Origin: Lumbricus terrestris
Lineage: Eukaryota > Annelida > Clitellata > Crassiclitellata > Lumbricidae
Direction: 5' to 3'
DNA: 64,000 nt
NCBI GenBank assembly: GCA_949752735.1
Contig: OX457038.1
Coordinates: 63,126,470-63,190,469 of the forward strand
Shown: positions 21,812-32,468 of the stretch, piece by piece
Layout: every line of letters begins with the position of its first letter
Position numbering within the stretch: the stretch's first letter is position 1
Translations under genes and position numbers: made by a program
Notes under the pieces: model-generated
Seen by the model: the letters and a program-made list of their open reading frames with translations, nothing else
Told to the model about the DNA's origin: nothing
Databases searched by the model: none

Positions 21812-22367
21812 TGTGAGCTAATGTTGTATAGTCTATATAGTCAGTTAATGTTTAGGCGTACGACTAGACCAGCTCAAGGTCAGCGTCTAGACAGTTAGGC
21901 CTGCAGGTGACAGACTGGCGGGAAAGTTGGCGCGGCTCGGCCGACCGTCGCCGGAGAGCGCGAGAGAGAGAGGGATAGGCAGACAGACAGACGGACAGAT
22001 AGAAGGACAGAGCGGCAAGGGGAAGAGTGTACGTCTAGACAGTGAGTTAAGTGGTAGAAGAAGGAGTTGGTAAGAGAGAGTAGAAGACGTTTTAGAGAAC
22101 AGTGGAGTTAGATAATAATAGTTGCGTTGCTGTCGTTGAATTCAAGCGTTTGTCGTAGTTGATCCTTTGTTGTGCTATTTGCGTTGTTATGAACGAAGAA
22201 GAAAATACAAGAAACAGAGCTTTGTTGTAATTGAACAAGTTGAGAACTTTAGAAACTTATACACTAGCTTTAGATACCGAAATACAGTGACTAGGTTAGG
22301 CCTAGGCTGCGCTACTGAACACTGAAGAAAAAGGAAGAAAACTTTGAAGGTCAATTGGAGGTTGACA
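21812..22367 (+). repeat. 3' LTR (556 bp)
   Basis: It has the same length as the 5' LTR and one visible substitution (G22063 versus T15252). It is followed by the CATAT duplication at 22368-22372. Confidence 0.96.
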
Positions 22368-22648
22368 CATATTATGGCATCTGATTACGTCTCGCTTTAC
22401 ATTCCTTTATCAGCCAAGGACTTGGTGTGTCCACCGTTTGACATGCTTGAGTTTAAGCCAACTGAACAAACCATCAGAATGGTACAAGATTCCACGATAC
22501 TATAAAACAACCATACAATATAAGAACTTGAAAACTGTTCTTTTTGCCCGTGCTGGAGTCGGGAGCACCTCTAATTAGTTTCCCTGAAGAGGTGCTATAT
22601 AAATACTTGAAGAAATTAATTAATGTATATATATATATATATATATTA

Positions 22649-24721
22649 GGGTGGTCCTTATTTTTAAAAGTTTGATTTTATAACGGGGCACCCTCTAAGT
22701 TGGTTTCTATTGATGAGAAAAAAAATGAGAAAATTTTTGGAGAGAATCTGAGGACATTTAGAGGTCGCTACCAGAGGTTAAAGTTCAAGGTTAGAATTAA
22801 TTTGGGCTTTGTGGTCCACTATGCGCAATTTCCATTAATATGCTTTCCAACCATGTTAATCGCTATGATATAATTTGATAGACAACTATAGTCACATATT
22901 TATTAACATCTCCGACATCATGATTGCCACCTACTTACTTATTTTATTGACTTTTATAATGCATTCACAGCCATTGCATCTTTTGGTGGCAATTTCGCTT
23001 CATTTTGGTTTTTCGTGTATATTGCATAATTTCGCTATTGTCAAAGAGAACACAAAGTTGGCAATAGACCTAAGTCTTGACAATGCCACGGTGAAAGTGA
23101 GTAACAGAAATGCAAAACTTGTAGGCCTACTTTCTCTCGCACTACAATGTCTTGGCAATGATCCCGCAGAGTTCAATCTCTATTGTTTTTCAATGCTTAA
23201 GGAGTGGATAAAGAATCGGCAAAAAAATTATGAAAACTTGAAAGCTGAATGCCAACCAGGAGTTCTTCTAATATTTCACTGGGATGGAAAGTTGTTGGAA
23301 GACATCTGCAGACTGCAGTAAAGAAATAGTAGACCGTCTTCATGTCCTCGTTTCTAGAGTGTTGACCAGGTCCTCGGTTTACAGAAGTTATCATCGGGAC
23401 AAGAAAATCTTCAGTGTCTGCAGTGTATGAAGCGGTTGTAACTTGGGGCATTACTGATCAAATCAAATCTATGTGCTTTGACACCACATCAGTGAACAGT
23501 GGACTTAGAAATGGTGCCTGCATCCTGTTGGAACAGAAGCTGGACAAGGATTTGTTGCAGAGTGCATGTCGCTATCACATATGCCTAAATTAAGTTGGAG
23601 GCAGTGGCTATGTTTTCTCTTGGTTCACCGAAGGGTAAGGACATAATGATTTTTCCGCTGGGCTGCACAGGTCTAGCGAGGTTGATCGGCAAGAGCATTT
23701 ACAGTGTTAAGATATGGATGTTCAAGAAATAATTCAAGTCAACAAGAAGAGAATAAAGGGTATGGCTGACATCTGCCTGCTATATGTCAAAGTCTGGTTT
23801 CAAGCACTGTATATGCACCATCTATACTCCTCAACTTGACCTGTAGAGAGCAGATCTTTAAGGACATTGACAAAATACAGGGAGATAAAATAGTGCAGTT
23901 GCAGACGTTGCAATGAAGAAATGCTTAGATGATCTTTGGTATCTTTCAGAGGAATTGGTGACTTTTGCGTTCTTTGATTTATGGGGCTTCCGTTTATACC
24001 AAGCGCCAAATGATTACTACTCTGGACAAAACTTGGATCGAACATCCACTTCAAAGAAGAACCTTGAAACCTGCTGTAATAAGCTCAATGCAACTGGAAG
24101 ATTTTGTCATGGAAAACATGAGATTTTTCAAGTTTTCTCCAATAAGACGTTGATATACATGGTCAAACGACACGAGAACTTCAAGTTAGATTAGGCCAAT
24201 GCGAGCTCAGTGAAAGTTGTGAATAACATTACAAAGCGTGGAGTGACACTCATGAACATGTATAACAAGCTTCAAACAAATAATGAGGATCAGATGCAGA
24301 GTCTGCTATATTGATTGTGAAGAAATATGCGGTATACCTATCGTCGCAAAAGACTGATGCAATAATGGAAACATTAACTGGAAAAACATTTTTATGTCCG
24401 TGTATGCGTTTTGTCCAAAATAGTAAACCAGTCCACAGGCCACTAGTCCACCTCCAGCACGGTCCATTGCCCACCAGAATTTATTTAAATTTGTGCATTC
24501 AACCATACATGTACACTAGTAATAGTATACAATATACGATATTCCATGTTTCGCTTGTGTCTTTACATTGATATATGTTACGTCCGGTAGCGACCCCTAA
24601 AACTCAAAAATATCTGCCAAAATTTTCAGTGTTAATATTTTTTAACCTAAAGGTATAAGTTAGGAGGGTGCCCCGTTTAAAATTCTCAAAAAAATATTTT
24701 TACATGGAGCTAAGGACCACA

Positions 24722-24722
<1 letters not shown>
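22649..24722 (+). mobile_element. Decayed DDE-type DNA transposon A (2.07 kb)
   Basis: Terminal inverted repeats: GGGTGGTCCTTA at the left and TAAGGACCACAC at the right, each next to TA. Subterminal words CGGGGCACCCTC (left) and GAGGGTGCCCCG (right) are also inverted. The plus-strand coding remains are broken by frameshifts and stops. The flanking TA pairs (22647-22648 and 24723-24724) may be the target duplication, but the surroundings are AT repeats, so this is uncertain. It shares transposase motifs with the element at 38799-40520. Confidence 0.8.
22875..24300 (+). pseudogene. Degenerate transposase of element A
   Basis: Reading across frames, recognisable blocks occur in order. HWDGKLL lies near 23277; a CFDTT..NSG..NGA block followed by ACRYHI lies near 23473-23585; LWYLSEELVTFAFFD lies at 23934-23980; and a VKVVNN...RGV.L...Y...QMQ block lies near 24213-24300. 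The spacing and the D residues in HWDGK and CFDTT suggest an RNase-H-fold DDE transposase with C..H ligands. I recognise this arrangement as a widespread but, to me, unnamed family in invertebrate genomes. At least two in-frame stops and several frameshifts make it non-functional. The first block sits in a 148-codon frame (22875-23321). Confidence 0.65.

Positions 24723-24723
<1 letters not shown>

Positions 24724-24790
<67 letters not shown>
24724..24790. repeat. (AT)n tract between two transposons
   Basis: It fills the gap between element A and the first Helitron. Helitrons insert between A and T, so an AT array is a natural target. Confidence 0.93.
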
Positions 24791-24791
<1 letters not shown>

Positions 24792-26081
24792 CTAGCTGGG
24801 GTACCCGGCGTTGCCCAGGAAATTTAGGATTCGACCCGCTCCGGCCACAACCCCACCACACCCCACCACTCCGACCTCCACCGGTACGCCGCGCAGGAAA
24901 TTTTCCACCCACCCCTCTTCCACCCACCCACCTCTTCCATCCCCCCACAACACACCGCCCCTAATTCCGATCTCCACCGGTGCGCCACCCGTGAAATTTT
25001 GGTTTTCGGAGAAAAATTTTCCCCCGAAAATTTCCCCCACCTCCTACCCACCCCCACAACAGGCCACCACTAACTCCCACCTCCACCGGTACGCCACCCG
25101 TGAAATTTTGGTTTTCGGTAAATTTAGAGGGGGATTTTTCCCCCCAAATTTCCCCCCACCCCTCTTTCACCCCCATCTCTTCCACCCCCACAACACGCCA
25201 CCTCTAACTCAGATCTCCACCGGTACGCCATCCGTAAAATTTTGGTTTTAGGAAAATTTGGAGGGGAAAAATTTCACCCCCAAAATTCCCCCCCACCCCT
25301 TTTCCACCCACCCCCCTCCCGACAACACGCCACCACTAACTCCGATCTCCACCGGTACGCCACTCGTGAATTTTTTTTCGGGGAATTTTTGGGGGAAAAA
25401 TTTTCTTCTCAAAGTTTCCCCCCACTCCTTCCATCCCCCCACCTCTTCCACCCTCCCCCACAACACGCCACCACTAACTCCGATCTTTAACGGTACGCCA
25501 CCCGTGAAATTTTGGTTTTTGGGAAATTTTGGGGGAAACCCTGGGAAAACCCACCCTGGCCCCTTACCCACCACCCCACAACCCCCACACACCCCACCCC
25601 TTTGCTTTCTCATCCACACCACCCCTCCTCCCACCGCCTCCACTCCTCCACCCACGACCCCCATCCCCCTCGCACCACCACCCCACCCCCCACCCCCACA
25701 CCACCCCCCCACTCCCACCTCCCTCCCACACCCCCTTCCCACCCACCTCCACCACCGACCTCCACCGGTGCGCGACCCGTGAATTCCGGACTGGCCAAGG
25801 CGCTGTTCTCTAAACGCTGTCGAACGGCTGCTTTTATATGTATTACGTATAGGAGCCGAAATAAAAGTGCCGTCGTAAGCTTGAAGGGCAAAGGCCAACA
25901 GGGAAAATGAGTGTTTTTGGCTCCCCACTCTGGCCCCCATGGTGGCAGAGATTCGCGAACCCCTTCTCTACGCGTCGGAAGCCGAGACGGACACAGTAGT
26001 GAAGGTTTGGAGTGAAAAGCTTAAAAACTGTGGAAATGCATTCCGGTCAAACAGACGGAATCTTCTCTTTATTTATATAGA
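24792..26081 (-). mobile_element. Non-autonomous Helitron with tandem array, left copy
   Basis: On the minus strand it starts TCTATATAAATAAAGAG after an A. It ends with a hairpin-forming GGGCAACGCCGGG, then TACCCCAGCTAG and a T. Inside are seven recognisable units, most about 135 bp apart, each centred on CACCGGTACGCCACCCGTG followed by AAATTTTGG and C-rich sequence. A C-rich stretch lies at 25560-25760. It is 1290 bp long with no Rep/helicase. The C-rich open frames on either strand are repeat artefacts. It is nearly identical, inverted, to 27947-29664. Confidence 0.85.
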
Positions 26082-26396
26082 TATAATAACCAAGATCATA
26101 TATATGGCACAATACACTGAATTCGAAACAAAACACTGAAACAGAAAGAGCAATGAACAGATAGGAAAGTCTTCAATACAAAAAATGTTTGCCGGTTTGT
26201 AAATATAATTTTAGCCAATAAAATAAAATTGACTGGGCCAAATCTTGGCTTGGAAAGTCCATCAACACTAATAAATGACAAAGAGCAAAATCCACTTTCT
26301 AAGGTCACAACTGAAACAATGCAAAGGTCACAACTGAAGCAATGCCTTTCAGACATTAAAAAATGTGCTACATAACTACCAGCCACATTATTGAAA

Positions 26397-26429
<33 letters not shown>

Positions 26430-27360
26430 TACACCGGTACAAGCATACAAGTTTTTTCTTGTTTACCTGAAGATAAAAACCGTGATGCCCGGATATTTAA
26501 TCAGCAATACAGGTATGTTGTACCTTTTATAGCATCTTTCACAAATACATGGAAAACGCTATCTAAACATTCAGTGATGCATATAGGCAGTGCGTGTTGT
26601 TAATGTTGTACATCATACATACATAGCCTACCGTATACACAGCACACTTTGATCTATTCATATTATATCAACCTCGCTTCTGAATCAATGAGCCGCGATC
26701 AATTTCCTTGCAATCTCAATTATTGCCGCTTCCACCACAGAACATTTATACTGCGCTATAGATCGTTATAGAAACACCGGAACATCGTCGAAACGTTCGT
26801 ACCTGAAGCATCGGAAATGACAAGAGTCGATCCGATGCCGCACCCACTGACCCTGCGCTCAATCACCGCCGCAGTTTATTGATCGTTATGGGGGGAGGGG
26901 AATGGGGGGGAGGTTGCCGGCGTCGTCTCGTTGGTGTCCGTGTCATGGAAACCGGCTCCCGTTGCCCTATACATTCTCCACTCATGGTTCGTTCTTAGGC
27001 AACACAACACCATCACAACCCGACGTCGCTCTTTAAGCGAAATGACTTGAGCATGTAATGAATAATTATTCATATACTTGATATTCAGGAATTCTCATCG
27101 AAAACTTGAGAAATACAGTTCTCGAAATTCGTGAATTTCTTCTCCAAATTTCCAATTTGCAACACATTGGAAAGTCTCGACATAATATTATGATAATCGG
27201 TTAGAAACAGCTTGAAACTGTCAAAAACTCTTCACAGCAAAAACTCCCCTCATTATAAACTGTAGGATGCTCCAAACATCAGCACTGAAGACCAATGTGG
27301 TCTAAAGAGCATAATCGTCCTTAAATCAGATATTTTCCCATGTCTGATATATATATATGT
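26082..27360. other. Spacer between the inverted Helitrons, no gene
   Basis: Ordinary AT-rich sequence with one short (AT)n run at 26395-26431 and a G-run at 26889-26911. No coding or transposon signatures were found. Confidence 0.5.
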
Positions 27361-27367
27361 CTGAGTT

Positions 27368-27600
27368 GGGCGCGGTGGTGTAGTGGGTATGCTCGTTGCC
27401 TTGCAGCCGGATGGTTGCAGGTTCGAATCCACCTCAAGTCGTCACGTATATAGGGGCCTTGGGCTAGTCCTTCACTCGCAATTACTCAGCGCTTCAGTGT
27501 GAAACTCTGATGCAGTGTCCGCGCTGCAGCGGGAGCGCCTCTGAGTAAAGACCTTGAAGGAGCGCTATAGCAAGTGCACATATAAACATACAAACAATGT
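27368..27600 (+). mobile_element. tRNA-derived SINE, copy 1
   Basis: The head GGGCGCGGTGGTGTAGTGGG resembles a tRNA 5' half with an A box, and GGTTCGAATCC (27420-27430) is a B box. The body contains CAGCGCTTCAGTGTGAAACTC and the tail CTTGAAGGAGCGCTATAGC. Related copies lie at 45591, 57801-58218 (minus) and 62850. A real tRNA is unlikely because the acceptor stem does not pair and a SINE body follows. Confidence 0.85.
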
Positions 27601-27946
27601 CATCCAGTAAGGTATAATTAATTCCCCTAGGCTCAATCTTCAAAGTCATGCAGGCCTAAATGTGTAACTGTTGACACAATAACAAGGTCATGTGTAAATT
27701 TAGGGGTTTTACTGGTTCTGATAGAAATAATTATAGAAGTTTTTTTTAAACTAATTCAATGCATTTTGTGACCATGTCTATTGGAAACTTCACAATGAGA
27801 AATATCCACCAAATTTTTTCCTGGCTATGCCCTGAACAAGCATCAAATGAAAACCAATAATTTCCAGTGCATGGATCAATAGAAATCCATTGAGCTGACC
27901 TCACACAAAGAGCCACCAGTAGTATATTATATATATATTAGATATA

Positions 27947-29664
27947 TCTATATAAATAAAGAGAAGATTCCGTCTGTTTGACCGGAATGCATTTCCACAG
28001 TTTTTAAGCTTTTCACTCCAAACCTTCACTACTGTGTCCGTCTCGGCTTCCGACGCGTAGAGAAGGGGTTCGCGAATCTCTGCCACCATGGGGGCCAGAG
28101 TGGGGAGCCAAAAACACTCATTTTCCCTGTTGGCCTTTGCCCTTTCAAGCTTATGACGGCACTTTTATTTCGGCTCCTATACGTAATACATATAAAAGCA
28201 GCCGTTCGACAGCGTTTAGAGAACAGCGCCTTGGCCAGTCCGGAATTCACGGGTCGCGCACCGGTGGAGGTCGGTGGTGGAGGTGAGTGGGAAGGGGGTG
28301 TGGGAGGGAGGTGGGAGTGGGGGGGGGGTGGTGGGGGGGTGGGGGGTGGGGTGGTGGTGCGAGGGGGATGGGGGTCGTGGGTGGAGGAGTGGAGGCGATG
28401 GGAGGAGGGGTGGTGTGGATGAGAAAGCAAAGGGGTGGGGTGTGTGGGGGTTGTGGGGTGGTGGGTAAGGAGCCAGGGTGGGTTTTCCCAGGGTTTCCCC
28501 AAAAATTTCCCGAAAACCAAAATTTCACGGGTGGCGTACCGGTGGAGATCGGAGTTAGTGATGGCGTGTTGTGGGGAGGAGTGGAAGAGGTGGGGTGGGT
28601 GGAACGGTGGACGGGGGAAATTGGGGGGGAAATTTTCTCCCCAAAAATTTCACGAAAACCAAAATTTCACGGGTGGCGTACCGGTAAAGATCAAAGTTAG
28701 TGGTGGCGTGTTGTGGGGGGGTGGAAGAGGTGCGGTGGGTGGAAGAGGGGTGGGGAAAATTTTGGGGGAAATTTCCCCCCCCCAAATTTTCAGAAAACCA
28801 AAATTTCACGGGTGGCGTACCGGTGGAAATCGAAATTAGTGGTGGCGTGTTGTTGGGGGTGGGTGGAAGAGGTGCGGTGGGTGGAAGAGGGGTGGGGGAA
28901 ATTTTTGGGGGAGAAAATTTTTCCCCAAAATTTTTCCGAAAATCAAAATTTCACGGGTGGCGTACCGTTAAAGATCGGAGTTAGTGGTGGCGTGTTGTGG
29001 GGGAGGGTGGAAGAGGTGGGGGATGGAAGTAGTGGGGGGAAACTTTGAGAAGAAAATTTTTCCCCCAAAAATTCCCCGAAAAAAAATTCACGAGTGGCGT
29101 ACCGGTGGAGATCGGAGTTAGTGGTGGCGTGTTGTCGGGAGGGGGTGGGTGGAAAAGGGGTGGGGGGAAATTTTGGGGGTGAAATTTTTCCCCCCCAAAT
29201 TTTCCTAAAACCAAAATTTTACGGATGGCGTACCGGTGGAGATCTGAGTTAGAGGTGGCGTGTTGTGGGGGTGGAAGAGATGGGGGTGAAAGAGGGGTGG
29301 GGGGAAATTTGGGGGGAAAAATCCCCCTCTAAATTTACCGAAAACCAAAATTTCACGGGTGGCGTACCGGTGGAGGTGGGAGTTAGTGGTGGCCTGTTGT
29401 GGGGGTGGGTAGGAGGTGGGGGAAATTTTCGGGGAAAAATTTTTCTCCGAAAACCAAAATTTCACGGGTGGCGCACCGGTGGAGATCGGAATTAGTGGCG
29501 GTGTGTTGTGGGGGGATGGAAGAGGTGGGTGGGTGGAAGAGGGGTGGGTGGAAAATTTCCTGCGTGGCGTACCGGTGGAGGTCGGAGTGGTGGGGTGTGG
29601 TGGGGTTGTGGCCGGAGCGGGTCGAATCCTAAATTTCCCGGGCAACGCCGGGTACCCCAGCTAG
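27947..29664 (+). mobile_element. Non-autonomous Helitron with tandem array, right copy
   Basis: It begins TCTATATAAATAAAGAG after an A at 27946. It ends CCCGGGCAACGCCGGG then TACCCCAGCTAG, followed by T at 29665. Units centred on a GTACCGGTGGAGATCGG-like core recur at about 28258, 28536, 28678, 28818, 28962, 29098, 29230, 29365, 29472 and 29569. That is ten units against seven in the left copy; three extra units of about 140 bp account for the 428-bp length difference. The rest matches the left copy almost base for base in inverse orientation. It is non-coding. Confidence 0.87.
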
Positions 29665-29679
29665 TATAATATATATATA

Positions 29680-30889
29680 CACCGTGATTAAAAAAAAACT
29701 AAGCCAAACTGTTTTTCATATATCTCTAATGCCTGATAACATATCACGCTAAAATTTTCCAAATATTTAGAGAATTGGACCAAGAATATAATTCCAAAAT
29801 TTCATGAGATAAAGTTGAACAGATAAAAAGATATGAATATTTCAGCTTCATATGCCGAAATTTCAGTTTACAAGCAATTTTCTCTCAGATTCAATCAAAC
29901 GTTTTCTTATATCTCTAGTGCCTGATGATTAATCATTCTAAAATTTCCAGATATGTAGAGAATTGAACTAACAATATGACTCCAACAGTATGGTTTTATT
30001 ATTTAATTAAATAAGATGCTCAAAATGTCCTCCTCCTGCTTGCACGCAAGCCTGGAGGCGCTGGAACCATTAGGCAACAGCATGCATCGTCGATTATCCT
30101 CTGGTTCAGGCCATCCCACACATCCAACAAGCGTTGCTTCAGATCGTTTATATCATGGATTGTTGTCTGGTAGACTCGGTCTTGCATCACGTTCCACACT
30201 TTATAGTCGACAGGATTCAAATCTGGGCTGTTCGGAGGCCATAATGTGGGAGAAACGAAGTCTGGCGTCTCTCTTGTCAGCATTTCGATGGTTTCCTTGG
30301 CTCTGTGGGCTGGCGCTGTTCTGCTGAAAAAGAAACAGCCTTCTGGGGCTAGATTTCTGATTACAGCTAGAAGATGTTGTGACAGCAGAACGTCGCGATA
30401 ATAGGCTCCATTAATTTTTACTCTATGATCACTGAAGACCAAAATTGGGAACTATCAAGCTTCGAAATCGCAAAGAACGCCATTACAGACTTGCTGAAAA
30501 CTGAAATTTCGGGAGATGAAGTTGAAAAATTCATATCTTTAAATCCGTTCAAATTTATTACATGATATTTTGGAATCCTATTTTTGGTTCAATCCTCTAA
30601 ATATTTGGAAAATTCTAGCATGATTAATCATCAGGCATTAGAGATATAAGATAAACAATATGACTTACATTTTATTGAATCTAGCAGAAAATTGCTTGTA
30701 AACTGAAATTTAGTCATATGAAGTTGAAAGATTCATATCTTTTTATCTGTTCAACGTTATCTCATGAAATTTTGGAATCATATTCTTGGTCCGATTCTCT
30801 AAATATTTGGAAAATTTTAGCGTGATATTTGATCAGGCATTAGAGATATATGAAAAACAATTTGGCTTAGTTTTTTTTGACTCACGGTG
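29680..30889 (-). mobile_element. Decayed mariner-type transposon with long inverted ends
   Basis: TA flanks both ends (29678-29679 and 30890-30891). The terminal CACCGTGATT / ACTCACGGTG ends and the following AACTAAGCCAAA / TTTGGCTTAG blocks are inverted. The inverted similarity continues for about 300 bp. Each arm repeats an internal motif (TATCTCTAATGCCTGAT and a diverged second copy), so the arms are themselves partly duplicated. The transposase lies on the minus strand. Confidence 0.85.
30020..30442 (-). pseudogene. Mariner transposase, C-terminal part, inactive
   Basis: About 140 codons cover the C-terminal part of the catalytic domain: APAHRAKET, then PPNSPDLNPVDYKVW, then a basic tail. 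Placing the missing second catalytic residue just before the APAH block gives DD37D-like spacing to the D of NPVD. At that position the DNA reads CAGCAGAACAGCG. The expected GAC has become AAC, and indels shift the frame locally, so the enzyme is dead. The N-terminal helix-turn-helix half is absent. The 140-codon frame is a remnant of a protein of roughly 340 residues. Confidence 0.85.
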
Positions 30890-30891
30890 TA

Positions 30892-31706
30892 ATATAGAGA
30901 GGATATTCTAGGACATAAGCAACAAGACCAGCCTTACAATAGCAATGAATTCAGATGAAGCCTGACCACCAAGCACCATGCCTCAGTCACCCAAGTCTCA
31001 TGAGAGGCAACTAACAAAAGACCTGGAAAACACATACAACTTTTACCAAAGCAGACCGTGGTGCACTATAATACTATACTGTGCTTATGACTCTATGGCA
31101 TCTATGCATCAGTCTTCCATTGACACCGTGGCCTGGCCAACATAAAATTCCCCATAATAAACAGTCCGACTAAAGGCAACAGAAGCTGCTTCTGCTAGCG
31201 CATGCAATTCATGCCACGCAGCTACAGACTTTGCAAGCATCAGTTAGATACGGAGCCAATACGTCACCGAAATGAGTTTTTTCGACAGAAATCGATAAAT
31301 AAACAGTGCGCACTGCGCCACAGCTTGGCAACAGATTTGTGGCTTTTCCCATTTGAAAAGATTTTATGCAGACCAACCCTGACCCAATGAAAACTGTTTA
31401 CTGCAGACCAGACCAATGGGGTAAGTTGAAACCTTGAAAGAAGAGAGACAACTCAGCCATGAGGGAGTCTTGGGTCTCTGAGCACTGCCCTCCTGTACCA
31501 ACTCGTCCATCCAAGCTGAAATAGCCATCAGGTCCCAGCAGGACAGGTCCAGCCACATTAGGGTGTCACCAGGAAGGCGGGTCACCGTAGGTGTCAAGTG
31601 ATGTCATCACGGATCCATATTGATGTCTATCAAACTGATGCTTAAGACGAACCAGACTTTGAAGCAAGATGAAGTCTGGAGGATATATGAACGGATCTGC
31701 GTAGGG
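30892..31706. other. No supported gene
   Basis: Short frames only. No repeat ends are recognised before the foldback element at 31715. Confidence 0.5.
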
Positions 31707-31714
31707 TTAATGGC

Positions 31715-32460
31715 GGGAGCACGACGAACGCCCGATTGTCCAGGTCCCCGATTACCCTTTCCCCGATACAAACTCCCCGATTACAAACTCCCCGATAGGC
31801 CCAACACCCCGACAGACCCAAGTCCCCGAATATGCAACTAATCCCAAGTCCCCGACAGGCCCAAGTCCCCGATTGGTGATTTAATCTACACGTAAGACCA
31901 TTTAGTGTCAGTCTGTATAGGCTTCATAATGTCGTTCACGCAGGCCTATTGCATGTCACTTGTCACATGTCACAGTCAACAAGGGGAATCAGCAAAACAT
32001 GCCCAGTGTGCCGCAGTAATATAAGGGATATAATGCGCTTGCATTTTTGAAAAACTTCTCTGCCTTAGCAAGTAGACAAGTATATTTTGAATATTTTAAA
32101 ATATTTTGAAGTAGTTTGTGGACAATTCTCTTATAGCTGTCTTCTGAATTCAGCGTGCAGTAAGGAATTCAAATTACATATTGGTACACGTACACAAGTA
32201 AAAATATTATTTACATTAATCTAACTGGCTTTGCCTTTATTCAACTCTGTTTCCGTCTACCGATAAGGCCAAGACGATTGGTGTCACCCTCTTTAGCCTA
32301 TACAGACTGACACTAAATGGTCTTACGTGTAGATTAAATCACCAATCGGGGACTTGGGCCTGTCGGGGATTTGGGCCTATCGGGGAGTTTGTAATCGGGG
32401 AGTTTGTATCGGGGAAAGGGTAATCGGGGACCTGGACAATCGGGCGTTCGTCGCAAACCC
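31715..32460. mobile_element. Foldback element with CCCCGAT iterons
   Basis: Left arm 31715-31924 and right arm 32298-32460 are inverted copies. Both carry GACGAACGCCCGATTGTCC-type outer ends, then repeated CCCCGATTAC / CCCCGATACAAACT words, then TTAATCTACACGTAAGACC. An 8-bp duplication TTAATGGC flanks the element (31707-31714 and 32461-32468). The central 370 bp is AT-rich with no coding signal. The left arm has about 50 bp extra inside its iteron cluster (31800-31860). The superfamily is uncertain; the 8-bp duplication fits hAT, P or Merlin. Confidence 0.8.
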
Positions 32461-32468
32461 TTAATGGC

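Larger units (their letters stand above)
15001..22367 (+). mobile_element. Complete Gmr1-like Ty3/Gypsy LTR retrotransposon
   Basis: This is a 7367-bp element: 556-bp LTRs at both ends (TG...CA), a 5-bp target duplication, a tRNA-Leu primer site, an 18-bp-repeat leader, one gag-pol frame of 1907 codons and a polypurine tract. Domain order is Gag, zinc knuckle, protease, integrase, reverse transcriptase, RNase H. Integrase upstream of reverse transcriptase is the Copia order, yet the RT, RNase H and GPY/F-like module are of Gypsy type. That combination defines the Gmr1-like group reported from deuterostomes. There is no env-like frame. One LTR mismatch and an intact frame indicate a very recent insertion and possibly a competent copy. 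Assignment to the group is by domain order and motif; no phylogeny was run. Confidence 0.93.

Noticed and set aside
15001..22367. Endogenous retrovirus with env
   Set aside because: No frame for a signal peptide or membrane protein lies between RNase H (ends 21698) and the 3' LTR; it is a retrotransposon.
25248..25940. Gly/Pro-rich frames up to 230 codons inside the Helitrons
   Set aside because: They arise from C/G-rich tandem units, differ between the two copies by array length, and have no start or family support.
27368..27440. Genuine tRNA gene (also at 45591 and 62850)
   Set aside because: A/B-box heads are followed by a conserved SINE body and tail, the acceptor stem does not pair, and several dispersed copies exist.
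24792..29664. One giant foldback transposon spanning both GTACCGGTGG-repeat arms
   Set aside because: Each arm has complete Helitron ends (A|TC...CTAG|T) of its own, and there is no target duplication around the pair; two separate Helitrons explain it better.
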